Assembly: GCA_965247585.1 (NCBI GenBank) | Contig: CBDFHC010000001.1 | Span: 49,631-113,630, forward strand | Direction: 5' to 3' | From: CBDFHC01 sp965247585 | GTDB taxonomy: Bacteria > Chloroflexota > Dehalococcoidia > Lucifugimonadales > GCA-2712585 | Length of the DNA stretch: 64,000 nucleotides | In this document: positions 54,855 to 63,006 of the stretch, piece after piece | Numbering within the stretch: position 1 is the first letter of the stretch | How the letters are laid out: each line of letters starts with the position of its first letter | Program-made: the position numbers and the translations under genes | Notes under the pieces: model-generated | The model's input: the letters and a program-made list of their open reading frames with translations, nothing else | Told to the model about the DNA's origin: nothing | Database searches by the model: none

Positions 54855-56081
54855 CTATGTTGAACGCTGGGGCCTGAGTGGGGGCCGCTCCTTCATCTGC
54901 AGCGTCCCCGCCAGGGCCACAACGGCTATGACCAGCATTAGGACGAAGGCCTGGTTATAGCCTCCCCAGTGGTCGAACATGGTGGCGCCTACGTAGGCCC
55001 CCAGCCCTCCGGCGATCTGGTGCACCATGTTTATCAGGCCGGTGACGGTGCCCAATCGCGACGGGCCAAAGAGGTTCTGGGCGAAGATGACGGTCAACGG
55101 CGCGGTGATAAGGAAGGTGAAGCCGTAGAGCAGGGCGAAGGTGATGATCACCGGGGTGCTCTGAGACCACACGATGAGGGCGAAGATGCCGATGCGCACG
55201 GCGAAGCAGAGCGCGGTGGGTCGGGTTGCACCGAAGGCATCGGAAAGTACCCCGGACAAAAGCACCCCTGCCACGCCCATGACGCCCATTAGCGCCAGCA
55301 GGTTGCCGGCCAGCAACGATCCCAGGTCCTGGTCCAGGGCAAAAGCTACGACGTGGGTGGCTACGAAGAAGTCCTGAAAACCGCATATGGCGTACACCAG
55401 CACGAGGAGCCACATTTGGCGGGAAGTTAAGACGGAGGATAGCGGTGAGGAGCGGACGCCCTTGTCCACAGGGAGCGCTTCCGTAGCTTCGGCCTCCTGC
55501 GGGCCTTCCCGCAGCCGGGGCCGCACCGCCGCAAAGACCAGTGGCACCACGATCACCAGGTTGGCGGCGCCTAACACCGCATAGGACGTTCGCCAACCCA
55601 GGGTCGAGAGGGCGGCGGCCAGCAGGGCGATGATGACCAACTGGCCGGCGGCGTTCCCGGCCACGGCGGCGCTGGTAGCCACCCCCCTGCGGTGCGGGAA
55701 CCAGCGGCTGACCAGTATGCCCATGGGCGCGATGTTGGTTGCGGCGTGCCCCGTGGCGTAGACGAGGCCGTAAACCGTGAACAGTTGCCAGGGCGCGGCG
55801 ACCCTGGACATCAGGCCGATTCCCACGGCGGCGATCACTGCTCCCAGCCCCACCACCATTCTGGTGCCGTAAAGGTCCAGCAGCCGTCCCACCAGCGGCA
55901 TCGCCAGCGCCGAAACTACCATGAAGGTGGTAACCGCCAGAGAAAGGGACGACCGGCTCCAGCCGAGGTCTTCGGTCATGGGCTTGAGCATGAGGCCGAA
56001 GGCGTACCGCGAGCCACCGCTGAAAAACAGCACGGTGAAGCCGGTGGAGAGTATCACCCAACGGTATTCTATGGAGCGCAA
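54855..56081 (-). CDS. Major facilitator superfamily transporter
   Basis: 408-residue membrane transporter with 12 predicted helices in two six-helix halves. The N-terminal half has GGSRYAFGLMLKPMTEDLGW and the loop 2-3 motif PLVGRLLDLYGTRMVVGLGA (the MFS D-x-x-G-x-R-like motif). Helix 4 has YATGHAATNIAPMGILVSRW and RRGVATSAAVAGNAAGQLV. This pattern is closest to the monocarboxylate/oxalate-formate antiporter group, but the solute is not determined. It stands alone, divergent from the LLM oxidoreductase gene. Confidence 0.85.
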   Translation of the reverse strand: MRSIEYRWVILSTGFTVLFFSGGSRYAFGLMLKPMTEDLGWSRSSLSLAVTTFMVVSALAMPLVGRLLDLYGTRMVVGLGAVIAAVGIGLMSRVAAPWQLFTVYGLVYATGHAATNIAPMGILVSRWFPHRRGVATSAAVAGNAAGQLVIIALLAAALSTLGWRTSYAVLGAANLVIVVPLVFAAVRPRLREGPQEAEATEALPVDKGVRSSPLSSVLTSRQMWLLVLVYAICGFQDFFVATHVVAFALDQDLGSLLAGNLLALMGVMGVAGVLLSGVLSDAFGATRPTALCFAVRIGIFALIVWSQSTPVIITFALLYGFTFLITAPLTVIFAQNLFGPSRLGTVTGLINMVHQIAGGLGAYVGATMFDHWGGYNQAFVLMLVIAVVALAGTLQMKERPPLRPQRST

Positions 56082-56491
56082 AAACTGTCCCTGGTAGAAT
56101 CGGGCATGCCAGTTGATACCGGCGCCACCACGGATGAAAATCTTAACAGGTGGGTCCTAAGAAAACAGTGTGAGTAGCTACTCGGAGGGGTAACCGGCAA
56201 AGGCAGCAGGTACCACGACGGACTGCGAATTGAAGGTTGGTGGTTCCCACCGTCCCGCTCCGAAAGGTTTTTAAGGTTTGTTTCTGAGGGACAGCCTCAG
56301 ACTCCCGGCAGAAGGGCTCTGCCCCTCTGCACTCTCCGTTATGCAGCTCCCTTTAGCATGGTTGGTGCTATTTTCAGGGGGAATACCTGGGCAGGTTAGC
56401 CATTGGCTCGAATCCCCGCCAACGAACTGGCAAGGGGCCGCCTTTTGTCATATGCTCACGCGGTCAGGTTGTGACGGGAAGGAGACCGGCT
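56082..56491. repeat. Intergenic family A repeat
   Basis: Holds ACCACGACGGACTGCGAATTG, GAAGGTTGGTGGTTCCCACC at about 56234, CCCGCTCCGAAAGG and the hairpin CTGAGGGACAGCCTCAG (one loop base altered) at about 56284, then ACTCCCGGCAG and CCCCTCTGCACTCTCC. The rest, up to the GGAAGGAGACC ribosome-binding site, is unique sequence. Confidence 0.8.
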
Positions 56492-57568
56492 ATGCACGTT
56501 GGACTGACCATGGAGTGCGATTACCGGGAAGGCATGAGCCAGGAACAAGCCTTCGACGATGCCTTCTACATGGCGGAGGTCTCCGAGGAGCTGGGTCTCG
56601 ACGGCGTTTGGCTGGCGGAGCGCCACTTCGCTCACCCCCACGCCGAGGAGGCGGGGATACCCTCGGTGGCCGCTGCGCCTCTCATCTTCGCCACCGCCAT
56701 AGCGGCGCGAACCAGCCGCATTCGAGTTGGCACCGCCGTGCTGGTCCTACCCCTGGGCCACCCGGTGCGAATGGCGGAAGAGGTGGCCACGCTGGACCAG
56801 ATCAGCCAGGGCCGGTTGGACCTGGGAATCGGGCGCAGCAGTTTCCCCCGCGCTTACCAAGGCTACGATATTTCCTACGGCGAGAGCCGGGAGCGCTTTC
56901 ACGAGTACCTGGAGGTGATGCGCTTGGCCTGGACCCAGGAGTGGTTCTCCTACGAGGGCGACTACTTCAGTTTTCAGGACGTGCGGCTCATTCCCAAGCC
57001 CCGTCAAAAGCCTCACCCGCCCCTTCGGGTGGCGGTTACCTCCCGGGACAACTTCCCACAGATAGGCGCGCTGGGCTTGCCAATCTTCGTGGGCCTCCGG
57101 TCCATGAACGCGCTGGAGCTGGGGCAGGCGCTTGAGACGTACCGGAACGCCTGGCGTGAGGCGGGTCATCCCGGCGACGGCGACGTGATGCTTCGCGTTC
57201 CAGTATTTGTTGCCCCGGATATGGAGCGGGCGCTATCAGAGCCGGAGACGAGCACGGTTGGCTCCTACTCGCGGGAGCGCCGGGCCTACATCAAGTCCAA
57301 CGTGGGCGCGTTCGCCGAAGCGGCGGAACATGAGGAGCGGACCGACAGGGCGGGGCGGCTAGCCGATGTGACGTATGAAGAGCTGCTGGCAACTCGGTTG
57401 GCCTACGGCACGCCTGACGTGGTTGCCGGCCGCCTGGCCGAGCTGCGGGAAGAGTTGGGCCTCACGGGCATCATTATTGAACCCAACGTTGGCGGCCGGA
57501 CCCCCCAGCCGCAGGTGCTGGACTCGCTGCGGCTGTTCGCAACTGAGGTTGTCCCGCTGCTCCGGTAG
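56492..57568 (+). CDS. LLM class flavin-dependent oxidoreductase (luciferase-like)
   Basis: 358 residues of the bacterial luciferase-like TIM-barrel family, which uses FMNH2 or F420 for oxidations. Blocks seen are MHVGLTMECDYREGMSQEQA, EELGLDGVWLAERHF, RIRVGTAVLVLPLGHPVRMA, AEEVATLDQISQGRLDLGIG and GTPDVVAGRLAELREELGLT. Such enzymes are expanded in SAR202 Chloroflexota. The substrate is unknown. ATG 56492 is preferred, with GGAAGGAGA about 7 bp before it. It lies beside the nitroreductase, which may supply reduced flavin, as inference. Confidence 0.87.
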   Translation: MHVGLTMECDYREGMSQEQAFDDAFYMAEVSEELGLDGVWLAERHFAHPHAEEAGIPSVAAAPLIFATAIAARTSRIRVGTAVLVLPLGHPVRMAEEVATLDQISQGRLDLGIGRSSFPRAYQGYDISYGESRERFHEYLEVMRLAWTQEWFSYEGDYFSFQDVRLIPKPRQKPHPPLRVAVTSRDNFPQIGALGLPIFVGLRSMNALELGQALETYRNAWREAGHPGDGDVMLRVPVFVAPDMERALSEPETSTVGSYSRERRAYIKSNVGAFAEAAEHEERTDRAGRLADVTYEELLATRLAYGTPDVVAGRLAELREELGLTGIIIEPNVGGRTPQPQVLDSLRLFATEVVPLLR

Positions 57569-57919
57569 GGCACGCCTCTCCGGCTGACCCAAGGGCGTGA
57601 GCTGGGGCGCCGGGATTCGCTGTATTGCAGACCGTTGCCCAGGTCTCTAACAGGGTGCTGAAAAACCCTTGCGACCATTCCCCTGACCCGCTTCCTGTCC
57701 AGGAATGTCGAAGAATTTGTGTCTGAGGGACACCCTTATCCGCCCCAGGCGGACCGGCAAAGGAGCTTCGCCCCTCTGCACTCCCGATTTTCATAAGGCG
57801 GTTAAATCACCAACTATCTGACTTTCCTCCTCGATGGGGGGAACGGAATGTCTGACTCCGCTCGGCGGTGAGCCGGTTAGGGGGAGAGGGTTGTTGGGAA
57901 AGGAGCTTAATGGGTAGGG
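57569..57919. repeat. Intergenic region with a family A remnant
   Basis: 351 bp between convergent genes. A degraded copy holds GTCTGAGGGACACCCTTATC at about 57721 and CCCCTCTGCACTCCC. I see no terminator of clear form and no gene. Confidence 0.65.
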
Positions 57920-58546
57920 CTAGGCGCGGTTGCCCCAGCGGTCCCAGGAGATGAAGTCTGAGGCGGGTTGGCGGACGGGGGGGCCGAAGCTGCCGCGAGG
58001 GTAGCCCAAGGGGGTCATGGCCATGATCTCGATGTGTTCCGGGATGCCGAGGAGGGCGCGGACCTCGGCTTCTTTGCGGTGGAGGACGGTGGTGAGGCGG
58101 GTGCCGAGACCCAATGCGCGGGCGGCCAGGAAGATGTTCTGGGCGGCCAGCCATACGGAGGAGCCGTACTGCTCTCGATTCAGGGGTTGGCCGGGGGTGT
58201 AGGGAAGGTAGCCGTCCAGGTGATCGGCGCAGATGAGGATCATGGCCGGAACATCGGGCATGTGGTTGGCCAGGTAGCGAGCGGAGCGGTAGGCGGGGGG
58301 CTCGTCGGTTGGTGCGGTGTGGCCGCGGCTGTTGAGCCAGTCGTCGCGGTAGAGTTCGCCAAGGCGGCGGACGAGGTCGCGGTCTGTGACGGCGACGAAC
58401 TGCCAGGGCTGGACGTTGCCACCGCTGGGGGCCTTGGTGGCGGCATCGAGGATTTTTTCGATGGCCTCACGGGAGACAGGGTCAGTTTTGTAGCGGGTGA
58501 ACGAGCGCTGGGAGTGAATGGCCTCAAATAGCCCGATGTCTGCCAT
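57920..58546 (-). CDS. Nitroreductase family flavoprotein
   Basis: 208 residues. The N-terminus has the FMN-contacting IHSQRSFTRYKTDPVSRE (the R-S-x-R-x-[YF] motif) and ILDAATKAPSGGNVQPWQFV (with P-S-G-G-N-x-Q-P-W). The C-terminus has ARALGLGTRLTTVLHRKEAE and IPEHIEIMAMTPLGYP. It should bind FMN and reduce nitro, quinone or enone substrates, or act in dehalogenation-like chemistry. ATG 58546 has AGGAGG 6 bp upstream; the longer frame to 58636 adds no known sequence. Confidence 0.87.
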   Translation of the reverse strand: MADIGLFEAIHSQRSFTRYKTDPVSREAIEKILDAATKAPSGGNVQPWQFVAVTDRDLVRRLGELYRDDWLNSRGHTAPTDEPPAYRSARYLANHMPDVPAMILICADHLDGYLPYTPGQPLNREQYGSSVWLAAQNIFLAARALGLGTRLTTVLHRKEAEVRALLGIPEHIEIMAMTPLGYPRGSFGPPVRQPASDFISWDRWGNRA

Positions 58547-58700
58547 GATGGCCTCCTTGTTGGTGGCGGTTAGAAGCGGCGTTGTGGCGCTGATTATAGC
58601 GGAATGTTTTAGGTTCATTACTGAGGGGATACGCATCCGCTCTCAATCGCCCCCTCGATAGGGGGAGAGGAATTTCTTCTTCCATATTACGAAAGGTTAG

Positions 58701-60491
58701 TTAGGAGTGAGGGACGGTATAGCGATGAGTACAAAGGTCAGTGGGTATATTACTGACGGGCACTCTCTGGGCGAGTAAATAAGTCAAGCTAGAACAGCGG
58801 TAGTGGGCACAGGGGTTGGATGTGCTATCCCCACCCGACCAGATTCTTCGATCCTCACGGGCGGGCTCAGAATGACATGGTGGGGGGCGGAATGCGGTAT
58901 GGGCTCGTCCTTCGAGAGCCTCAGGACAACGTGCACGCAATTGACCATCGTCGCCCCCTGTTGGAATCACGCTTTCGATCACTACCCTTCCCTCATCCAC
59001 GGTAATCCGTTCCACCACCAGCCTTAGGAGCTGTTGCCTGTCCTCAAACGTCAGGTTGTCGAGCCCTTGGCTCACCGTTTGGCAAAACCGGTCCAGGCTA
59101 TCAATGGCCTTCTTTGACTCCTCCTTGGTCCGTTTCCTTCTCTCGGTTTCCTTGACCGCTCTCCCCAGCTCCAGCTTGCTGGCCTTCAGTTTCTCCATCT
59201 CGGCTTTGTATCGAACGAGATCCATGGCCTCGTTGACGTAGGCGTCGGTCACCCGGTCCTCTTGGCTCTTTACGCGCTTCAGTGCCCCCTCCAACTGCTT
59301 CCTCTCGGCGTCCAGCGCATCACCGGAGCCTTCGCCGGCAAGTCGCCTCCCGTACTCCTCCCTCAGCAGCTTCGGTTGCCTTAGGGCTGAACTGAGTGCT
59401 CCCCATACCTCGCGTTCCAGAAGGTCGGCGGAGATAGACCCTGGATTGCATCGTTTGCCGGTGGAGCTGATGCTCGAGTCGGTGTTGGTGCAGCGATACC
59501 GGCGAGACCCATGTTGGGCCGCTCCGGTATAGCTGTGTCCGCAGCGGGGGCATTTGATCAGCCCGCGGAGTAGATACTGATGCCGTGTGTTGTTTCGCCG
59601 GGAGTGCTGGCTGTTTAGCTTCAGCTGCTCTTGGGCCCTCTCCCAAAGCTCATCGTCCACGATTGGGGGCACCGGCACCGCGATCCACTCCTCCTGGGGC
59701 CTGGGCCTCTTGCCGGTCTTTCTGCGCCGCTGGTAAGTGTCAGCACTGGTGCGGCGGGACGGCTCCACGGCCTCGGTCCTGAGGTAGTAGAACGTGCCCT
59801 TGTACGCCGGGTTTCTCAGGATCCGGTCCACCGACGTGGGCTGCCACTGGTGGGCACCCCTGGGAGTGGGGATCCCGCTCTTGGACAGCGCCATGGCGAC
59901 GGACCTGGTGCTTCGCTGCTCTTCTGCCAGCATCTGGTATATTCGGCGCACTACGCTGGCCTGGTATTCATCAATCTCAAGCCTCGCTCTCTGAACCTCA
60001 TTCCGCCGGATGTGCTTGTACCCGTAAGGGGCGCGTCCGCCCACCATAACTCCTTGCCGTGCCCAGTAGAGCTTACCGCGCCGGGTCCTTTCGGCGATCT
60101 TGGTCCGCTCGTACTCCCCTATGGCCCCCTGCATGTGCAACAGCAGCTTCCCCTCCGGCGTGTCCTCCACCGCACCCTTGAGAAACACGACTTCCACCCC
60201 CGCTAGTTGGAACTCCTCCACCAGCAGTACGAGCTTGGCCCCACTGGCAAGACGGTCCGGGCTCTGGACGTAGATGCGGTCCAGCTCTCCGGCGGCAATC
60301 AGGTCTCGCAGTTTGTCCAACTCCGGCCGGACCAGGTTGTCCCTGGCGTAGCCCTCGTCGACAAACTCCCGGTGTCCGAGGACGCCGTCCGCTTCGATCC
60401 GCTGTCTAAGCTCCTCCAGCTGGCTCTGTACGGTGGATTCCCGCTCTTGTCTATCCGAGCTGACCCTGCCATAGCACGTTGCCCGTATCAC
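58701..60491 (-). CDS. Large serine recombinase with repeat-derived C-terminus
   Basis: About 596 residues. The resolvase domain (about 1-150) has the nucleophile serine in YGRVSSDRQ (about S11) and the catalytic arginines in YVQSPDRLASG. The recombinase domain has APYGYKHIRRN and SVDRILRNPAYKGTFYYLR. A zinc ribbon has CPRCGHSYTGAAQHGSRRYR then CTNTD and RCNPG. A coiled-coil (about 395-475) follows, ending with LLRLVVERITVDEGRVVIES. The last 75 residues (from CPEALEGRAH) come from a family B repeat and its flank. GTG 60491 has AGGGGG 9 bp before it; a TTG start at 60500 is too close to that site. It follows the excisionase-like gene by a few bases. Confidence 0.82.
   Translation of the reverse strand: MIRATCYGRVSSDRQERESTVQSQLEELRQRIEADGVLGHREFVDEGYARDNLVRPELDKLRDLIAAGELDRIYVQSPDRLASGAKLVLLVEEFQLAGVEVVFLKGAVEDTPEGKLLLHMQGAIGEYERTKIAERTRRGKLYWARQGVMVGGRAPYGYKHIRRNEVQRARLEIDEYQASVVRRIYQMLAEEQRSTRSVAMALSKSGIPTPRGAHQWQPTSVDRILRNPAYKGTFYYLRTEAVEPSRRTSADTYQRRRKTGKRPRPQEEWIAVPVPPIVDDELWERAQEQLKLNSQHSRRNNTRHQYLLRGLIKCPRCGHSYTGAAQHGSRRYRCTNTDSSISSTGKRCNPGSISADLLEREVWGALSSALRQPKLLREEYGRRLAGEGSGDALDAERKQLEGALKRVKSQEDRVTDAYVNEAMDLVRYKAEMEKLKASKLELGRAVKETERRKRTKEESKKAIDSLDRFCQTVSQGLDNLTFEDRQQLLRLVVERITVDEGRVVIESVIPTGGDDGQLRARCPEALEGRAHTAFRPPPCHSEPAREDRRIWSGGDSTSNPCAHYRCSSLTYLLAQRVPVSNIPTDLCTHRYTVPHS
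58790..58926. repeat. Family B repeat inside the 3' end of the recombinase gene
   Basis: Full element: CCCACCCGACC, ATTCTTCGATCCTCACGGGC at 58843, CTCAGAATGACATGGTGGGG, then GCTCGTCCTTCGAGAGCC to CTCAGGA at 58926. Read on the minus strand it encodes the last part of the serine recombinase, so the element forms part of the coding sequence. Confidence 0.9.
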
Positions 60492-60504
60492 TATGTTCAA
60501 CCCC

Positions 60505-60708
60505 CTACCGCTTCTTCTGAGGACCCGGACCTTTCACATAGTCACTGGCAAACTCCAGAAGGGTGTCCCGGCGTATGGCCCAATTCCGCCCAATCCTGAT
60601 GGCCTGGAGCTTCCCCTTGCGAATGTTGTAGCCCACCGACTCCAGGGTCACCCCCCGCACCCGGGCCGCCACCGCCGCGGAAACGTATTCCGGTAGTTCT
60701 TCGTCCAT
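60505..60708 (-). CDS. Small helix-turn-helix protein (excisionase-like)
   Basis: 67 residues with a MerR/Xis-like winged helix: LPEYVSAAVAARVRGVTLES then VGYNIRKGKLQAIRIGRNWA, and a C-terminal RRDTLLEFASDY. Such small proteins control the direction of a partner recombinase or repress their own operon. The gene is placed just upstream of the serine recombinase on the same strand, 4-13 bp away. The predicted promoter puts the transcript start at or next to ATG 60708, suggesting a leaderless message. Which role it plays is not determined. Confidence 0.7.
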   Translation of the reverse strand: MDEELPEYVSAAVAARVRGVTLESVGYNIRKGKLQAIRIGRNWAIRRDTLLEFASDYVKGPGPQKKR

Positions 60709-60714
60709 AAGGTG

Positions 60715-60743
60715 ATTATACGGTGTTAGCTGGAAACTGAGAA
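60715..60743 (-). promoter_or_regulatory. Predicted promoter for a leaderless excisionase-like transcript
   Basis: On the minus strand TTCTCA (60743-60738) and a perfect TATAAT (60720-60715) are 17 bp apart. Only six bases (CACCTT) separate the -10 from ATG 60708, so transcription would begin at or near the start codon. Confidence 0.6.
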
Positions 60744-60901
60744 GGATCTCGATGGCAGGCTACACTACCCTATCTGTGGCTAGTCTACCCTACTCAGGTC
60801 TAGCCTTCTCAAAGGTAGTCTACCCGAGCTCAGCGTACCCATCTCTGGTCTATGCGTGCCTATCCTATCCTTGGATAGACTATAAGTACCGATTCTATAC
60901 G

Positions 60902-61105
60902 GCCTATGCCACCTATGCCGCCTATGCCGCCTATGCCGCCTATGCCGCCTATGCCGCCTATGCCGCCTATGCCGCCTATACCGCCTATACCGCCTACACC
61001 GCCTACACCGCCTACACCGCCCATACCGCCTACACCGCCTACACCGCCCATACCGCCTACACCGCCTACACCGCCCATACCGCCCATACCGTCCATACCG
61101 CCCAT
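60902..61105. repeat. 9-bp satellite (about 23 units)
   Basis: Repeats of a 9-bp unit with consensus GCCTATGCC that drifts along its length: about eight GCCTATGCC-type units, then GCCTATACC, then a higher-order pattern of GCCTACACC, GCCTACACC, GCCCATACC repeated three times, and ending in GCCCATACC. Frames on both strands stay open through it (Ala-Ala-Tyr on one, Gly-Gly-Ile on the other), but none looks like a gene. A looser CTACCC-rich stretch lies before it (60760-60900). Confidence 0.9.
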
Positions 61106-61136
61106 AGTCCTATCTGAGGCGCGGCGCCCCAGGTGG

Positions 61137-61412
61137 GTCGGTCTGACGGTCTAGAGGGCCTGCCAGGCTGTCAGTGCGCCGGTCCGACGGACGGTCTGAA
61201 GAGCCCGCCGAGATAAATTCAAGTGTCGGTCCGACGGACGGTCTGGAGAGCCTTCCGGGATAAATTCAAGTGTCGGTCCGACGGACGGTCTGGAGAGCCT
61301 TCCGGGATAAATTCAAGTGTCGGTCCGACGGACGGTCTGGAGAGCCTTCCGGGATAAATTCAAGTGTCGGTCCGACGGACGGTCTAGAGAGCCTTCCGGG
61401 ATAAGTCCGAGT
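61137..61412. repeat. 47-bp direct repeats with a palindromic core
   Basis: Five or so near-identical units of about 47 bp, beginning GTCGGTCCGACGGACGGTC near 61224, 61272, 61319 and 61366, with a more diverged one at about 61180 and a fragment at 61137. Each has the palindromic GTCCGACGGAC, then AGAGCCTTCCGGGATAAATT. There are no unique spacers, so it is not a CRISPR array. Repeats of this type next to a recombinase suggest binding sites or an attachment region. Confidence 0.85.
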
Positions 61413-61453
61413 ATCTGTTCATCGACCGTCGACCAAAAAAGGGATACCTCTCT

Positions 61454-61481
61454 GTTAACTTTCGCCAGGCGCGGAGTTAAC
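61454..61481. other. Inverted repeat GTTAACT...AGTTAAC
   Basis: A 28-bp site with 7-bp perfect arms (GTTAACT and AGTTAAC) around TTCGCCAGGCGCGG. The TAACTTTCGCC half-site and AGTTA arm also occur at 40860-40877, in front of a promoter, so a DNA-binding protein may recognise both. Confidence 0.4.
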
Positions 61482-61618
61482 GCTCGCAGCAGCAACAAAT
61501 GTAGACCGTCAGCGATAATGGGACACGTGAGAGGGGTAGAAAACCCGAGAGTCTGAGAGTGGTGAGAGTGTTGGCAATCAGCACAAGTGGGACAGATTAG
61601 GACCCGAGAAGGTTATTA

Positions 61619-62602
61619 TTATGAAGAGCTGCGTGGGAGCTCCCTGAGGGTCTTGTTGTAGCGTCTTCGCCGTTCTAACGTCTGGACCTGCACCTCCTTT
61701 CTCCGTTGGAGGATCTGCTCCCGCCTTCCGTTGAGCATGTCTGCGGGCGTCACGTTGCCCAGCGCCTTGTGATAGCGCCGGTAGTTGTAGTAGGCCACGA
61801 AGGCGGCGATTGCTGCTTCCAGGGCAGAAGGCATCTCGTAGGGGACCTGTTTGACGTCCCGCTTGATACTCTGGTGATAGCGCTCGAGCTTGCCATTGGT
61901 CTGAGGGTGGAACGGCGCGGCCAGAATGTGCTTGATTCCCACCAGGTGCAGGTAGTCTCTCAAGCCACGGGACACATAACCTGAGCCGTTATCGCTCAGC
62001 AGGCTGGTCCGGTCGGCCACTGGGACCTCAGTCATGCCGGTCTTGTCCACGGCCTCTTGGACCACCTCGATGAGAGAGTCGGTGGTCATGTCCTGCTGGA
62101 GCTTGTGGGCCAGTATGAAGCGGGAGTAGTCGTCCATCACGGTGACCAGGTAGTAGTAGCCCCAACCGATCACCTTGAAGTAGGAGGCGTCGGTAGCCCA
62201 CATCTGGTGAGGGCCGCTGGTCTTGCGATGGTACTCTTTGCCGGCCTTGAGCTGCATCTCGGGTGACTTCACAAGACCTTCTCTGCACAGGATGCGATAC
62301 ACAGTGGACTCGGATACAGCGAAGGCCAGGTTGTCTGTAGACCACGCTGCCAACTGGCGGCTACTTAGCTCCGGCATCTCCCCGGCCGCTTCCAGGATCG
62401 ACCGTTCCTCCTGAGGTCTAAGGCGGTTCCACGGTGGAGCGCTGGCTCCAGGTCGGTCCTCGAGACCTTGTTGATGTTGTTGTCGCATCAACCACCGATA
62501 GTAGGTGCTCTTGGGAACACCCAGGTCTCTGAGCACCCGACGCTTGGCCAGCGGTGATGCGGCTACACTGGCCAGGACCGTCGCCTTCTCAACGGCGCTC
62601 AT
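61619..62602 (-). CDS. IS3-family transposase, ORF B (DDE integrase core)
   Basis: 327 residues. A helix-turn-helix start (RVLRDLGVPKSTYYRWLMRQ) and SSRQLAAWSTDNLAFAVSES precede the catalytic core: MWATDASYFK (Asp), LLSDNGSGYVS (Asp) and PFHPQTNGKLERYHQSIKRD (Glu, 35 residues after the second Asp). YYNYRRYHKALGNVTPADML is the usual C-terminal block. All catalytic residues are intact. ORF B is probably made as an orfAB fusion after the -1 slip. Confidence 0.88.
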   Translation of the reverse strand: MSAVEKATVLASVAASPLAKRRVLRDLGVPKSTYYRWLMRQQHQQGLEDRPGASAPPWNRLRPQEERSILEAAGEMPELSSRQLAAWSTDNLAFAVSESTVYRILCREGLVKSPEMQLKAGKEYHRKTSGPHQMWATDASYFKVIGWGYYYLVTVMDDYSRFILAHKLQQDMTTDSLIEVVQEAVDKTGMTEVPVADRTSLLSDNGSGYVSRGLRDYLHLVGIKHILAAPFHPQTNGKLERYHQSIKRDVKQVPYEMPSALEAAIAAFVAYYNYRRYHKALGNVTPADMLNGRREQILQRRKEVQVQTLERRRRYNKTLRELPRSSS

Positions 62603-63006
62603 CCGCTGGTACCGACGCCGTTCTGGGGCATTGGTATGGCCGTTTTTTTCAGACGGTAGACCTCGAGGGATAGCTCGGCTACCAGCTGCTTGAACTCGCC
62701 GTTCTCCCGCTTGAGATCCTGGATCTCCTGCCGGGTGGCATCGCGCACCGTGTCGCGGGACAACCTCTCCTTACCTGCCTCCATGAACTCCTTGGTCCAT
62801 GCATAGTAGGAGTGGGGCTTGATACCCTCCCGCCGGCACAGGTCGTTCACGGTCACCTCGCGACGGAAACCCTCCAAGACAATGCGGATCTTCTCTTCAG
62901 GGGTGTACTTGCGCCGCGTTGCCGCTCTCACCTGGCGGACGAATGAACGAGTCTCCTCGCTCCGCCGGTCTGCGACCCTGGCTTTGTCTGTATCTGGCTG
63001 GGACAC
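62599..63006 (-). CDS. IS3-family transposase, ORF A (helix-turn-helix)
   Basis: About 135 residues. The DNA-binding region is RKYTPEEKIRIVLEGFRREV then TVNDLCRREGIKPHSYYAWT, followed by a leucine-zipper-like EIQDLKRENGEFKQLVAELS. GTG 63006 follows AAGGAG; an upstream GTG at 63039 has no good site. The -1 slip on seven As gives KKNGHTNAPERRRYQRMSAV, entering ORF B in frame. Confidence 0.82.
   Translation of the reverse strand: MSQPDTDKARVADRRSEETRSFVRQVRAATRRKYTPEEKIRIVLEGFRREVTVNDLCRREGIKPHSYYAWTKEFMEAGKERLSRDTVRDATRQEIQDLKRENGEFKQLVAELSLEVYRLKKTAIPMPQNGVGTSG

Noticed and set aside
60752..61117. A 121-codon frame rich in Ala-Ala-Tyr
   Set aside because: It is the 9-bp satellite read in one frame; other frames are open as well.
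61137..61412. Possible CRISPR array
   Set aside because: The 47-bp units abut directly with no unique spacers, and no cas genes are near.
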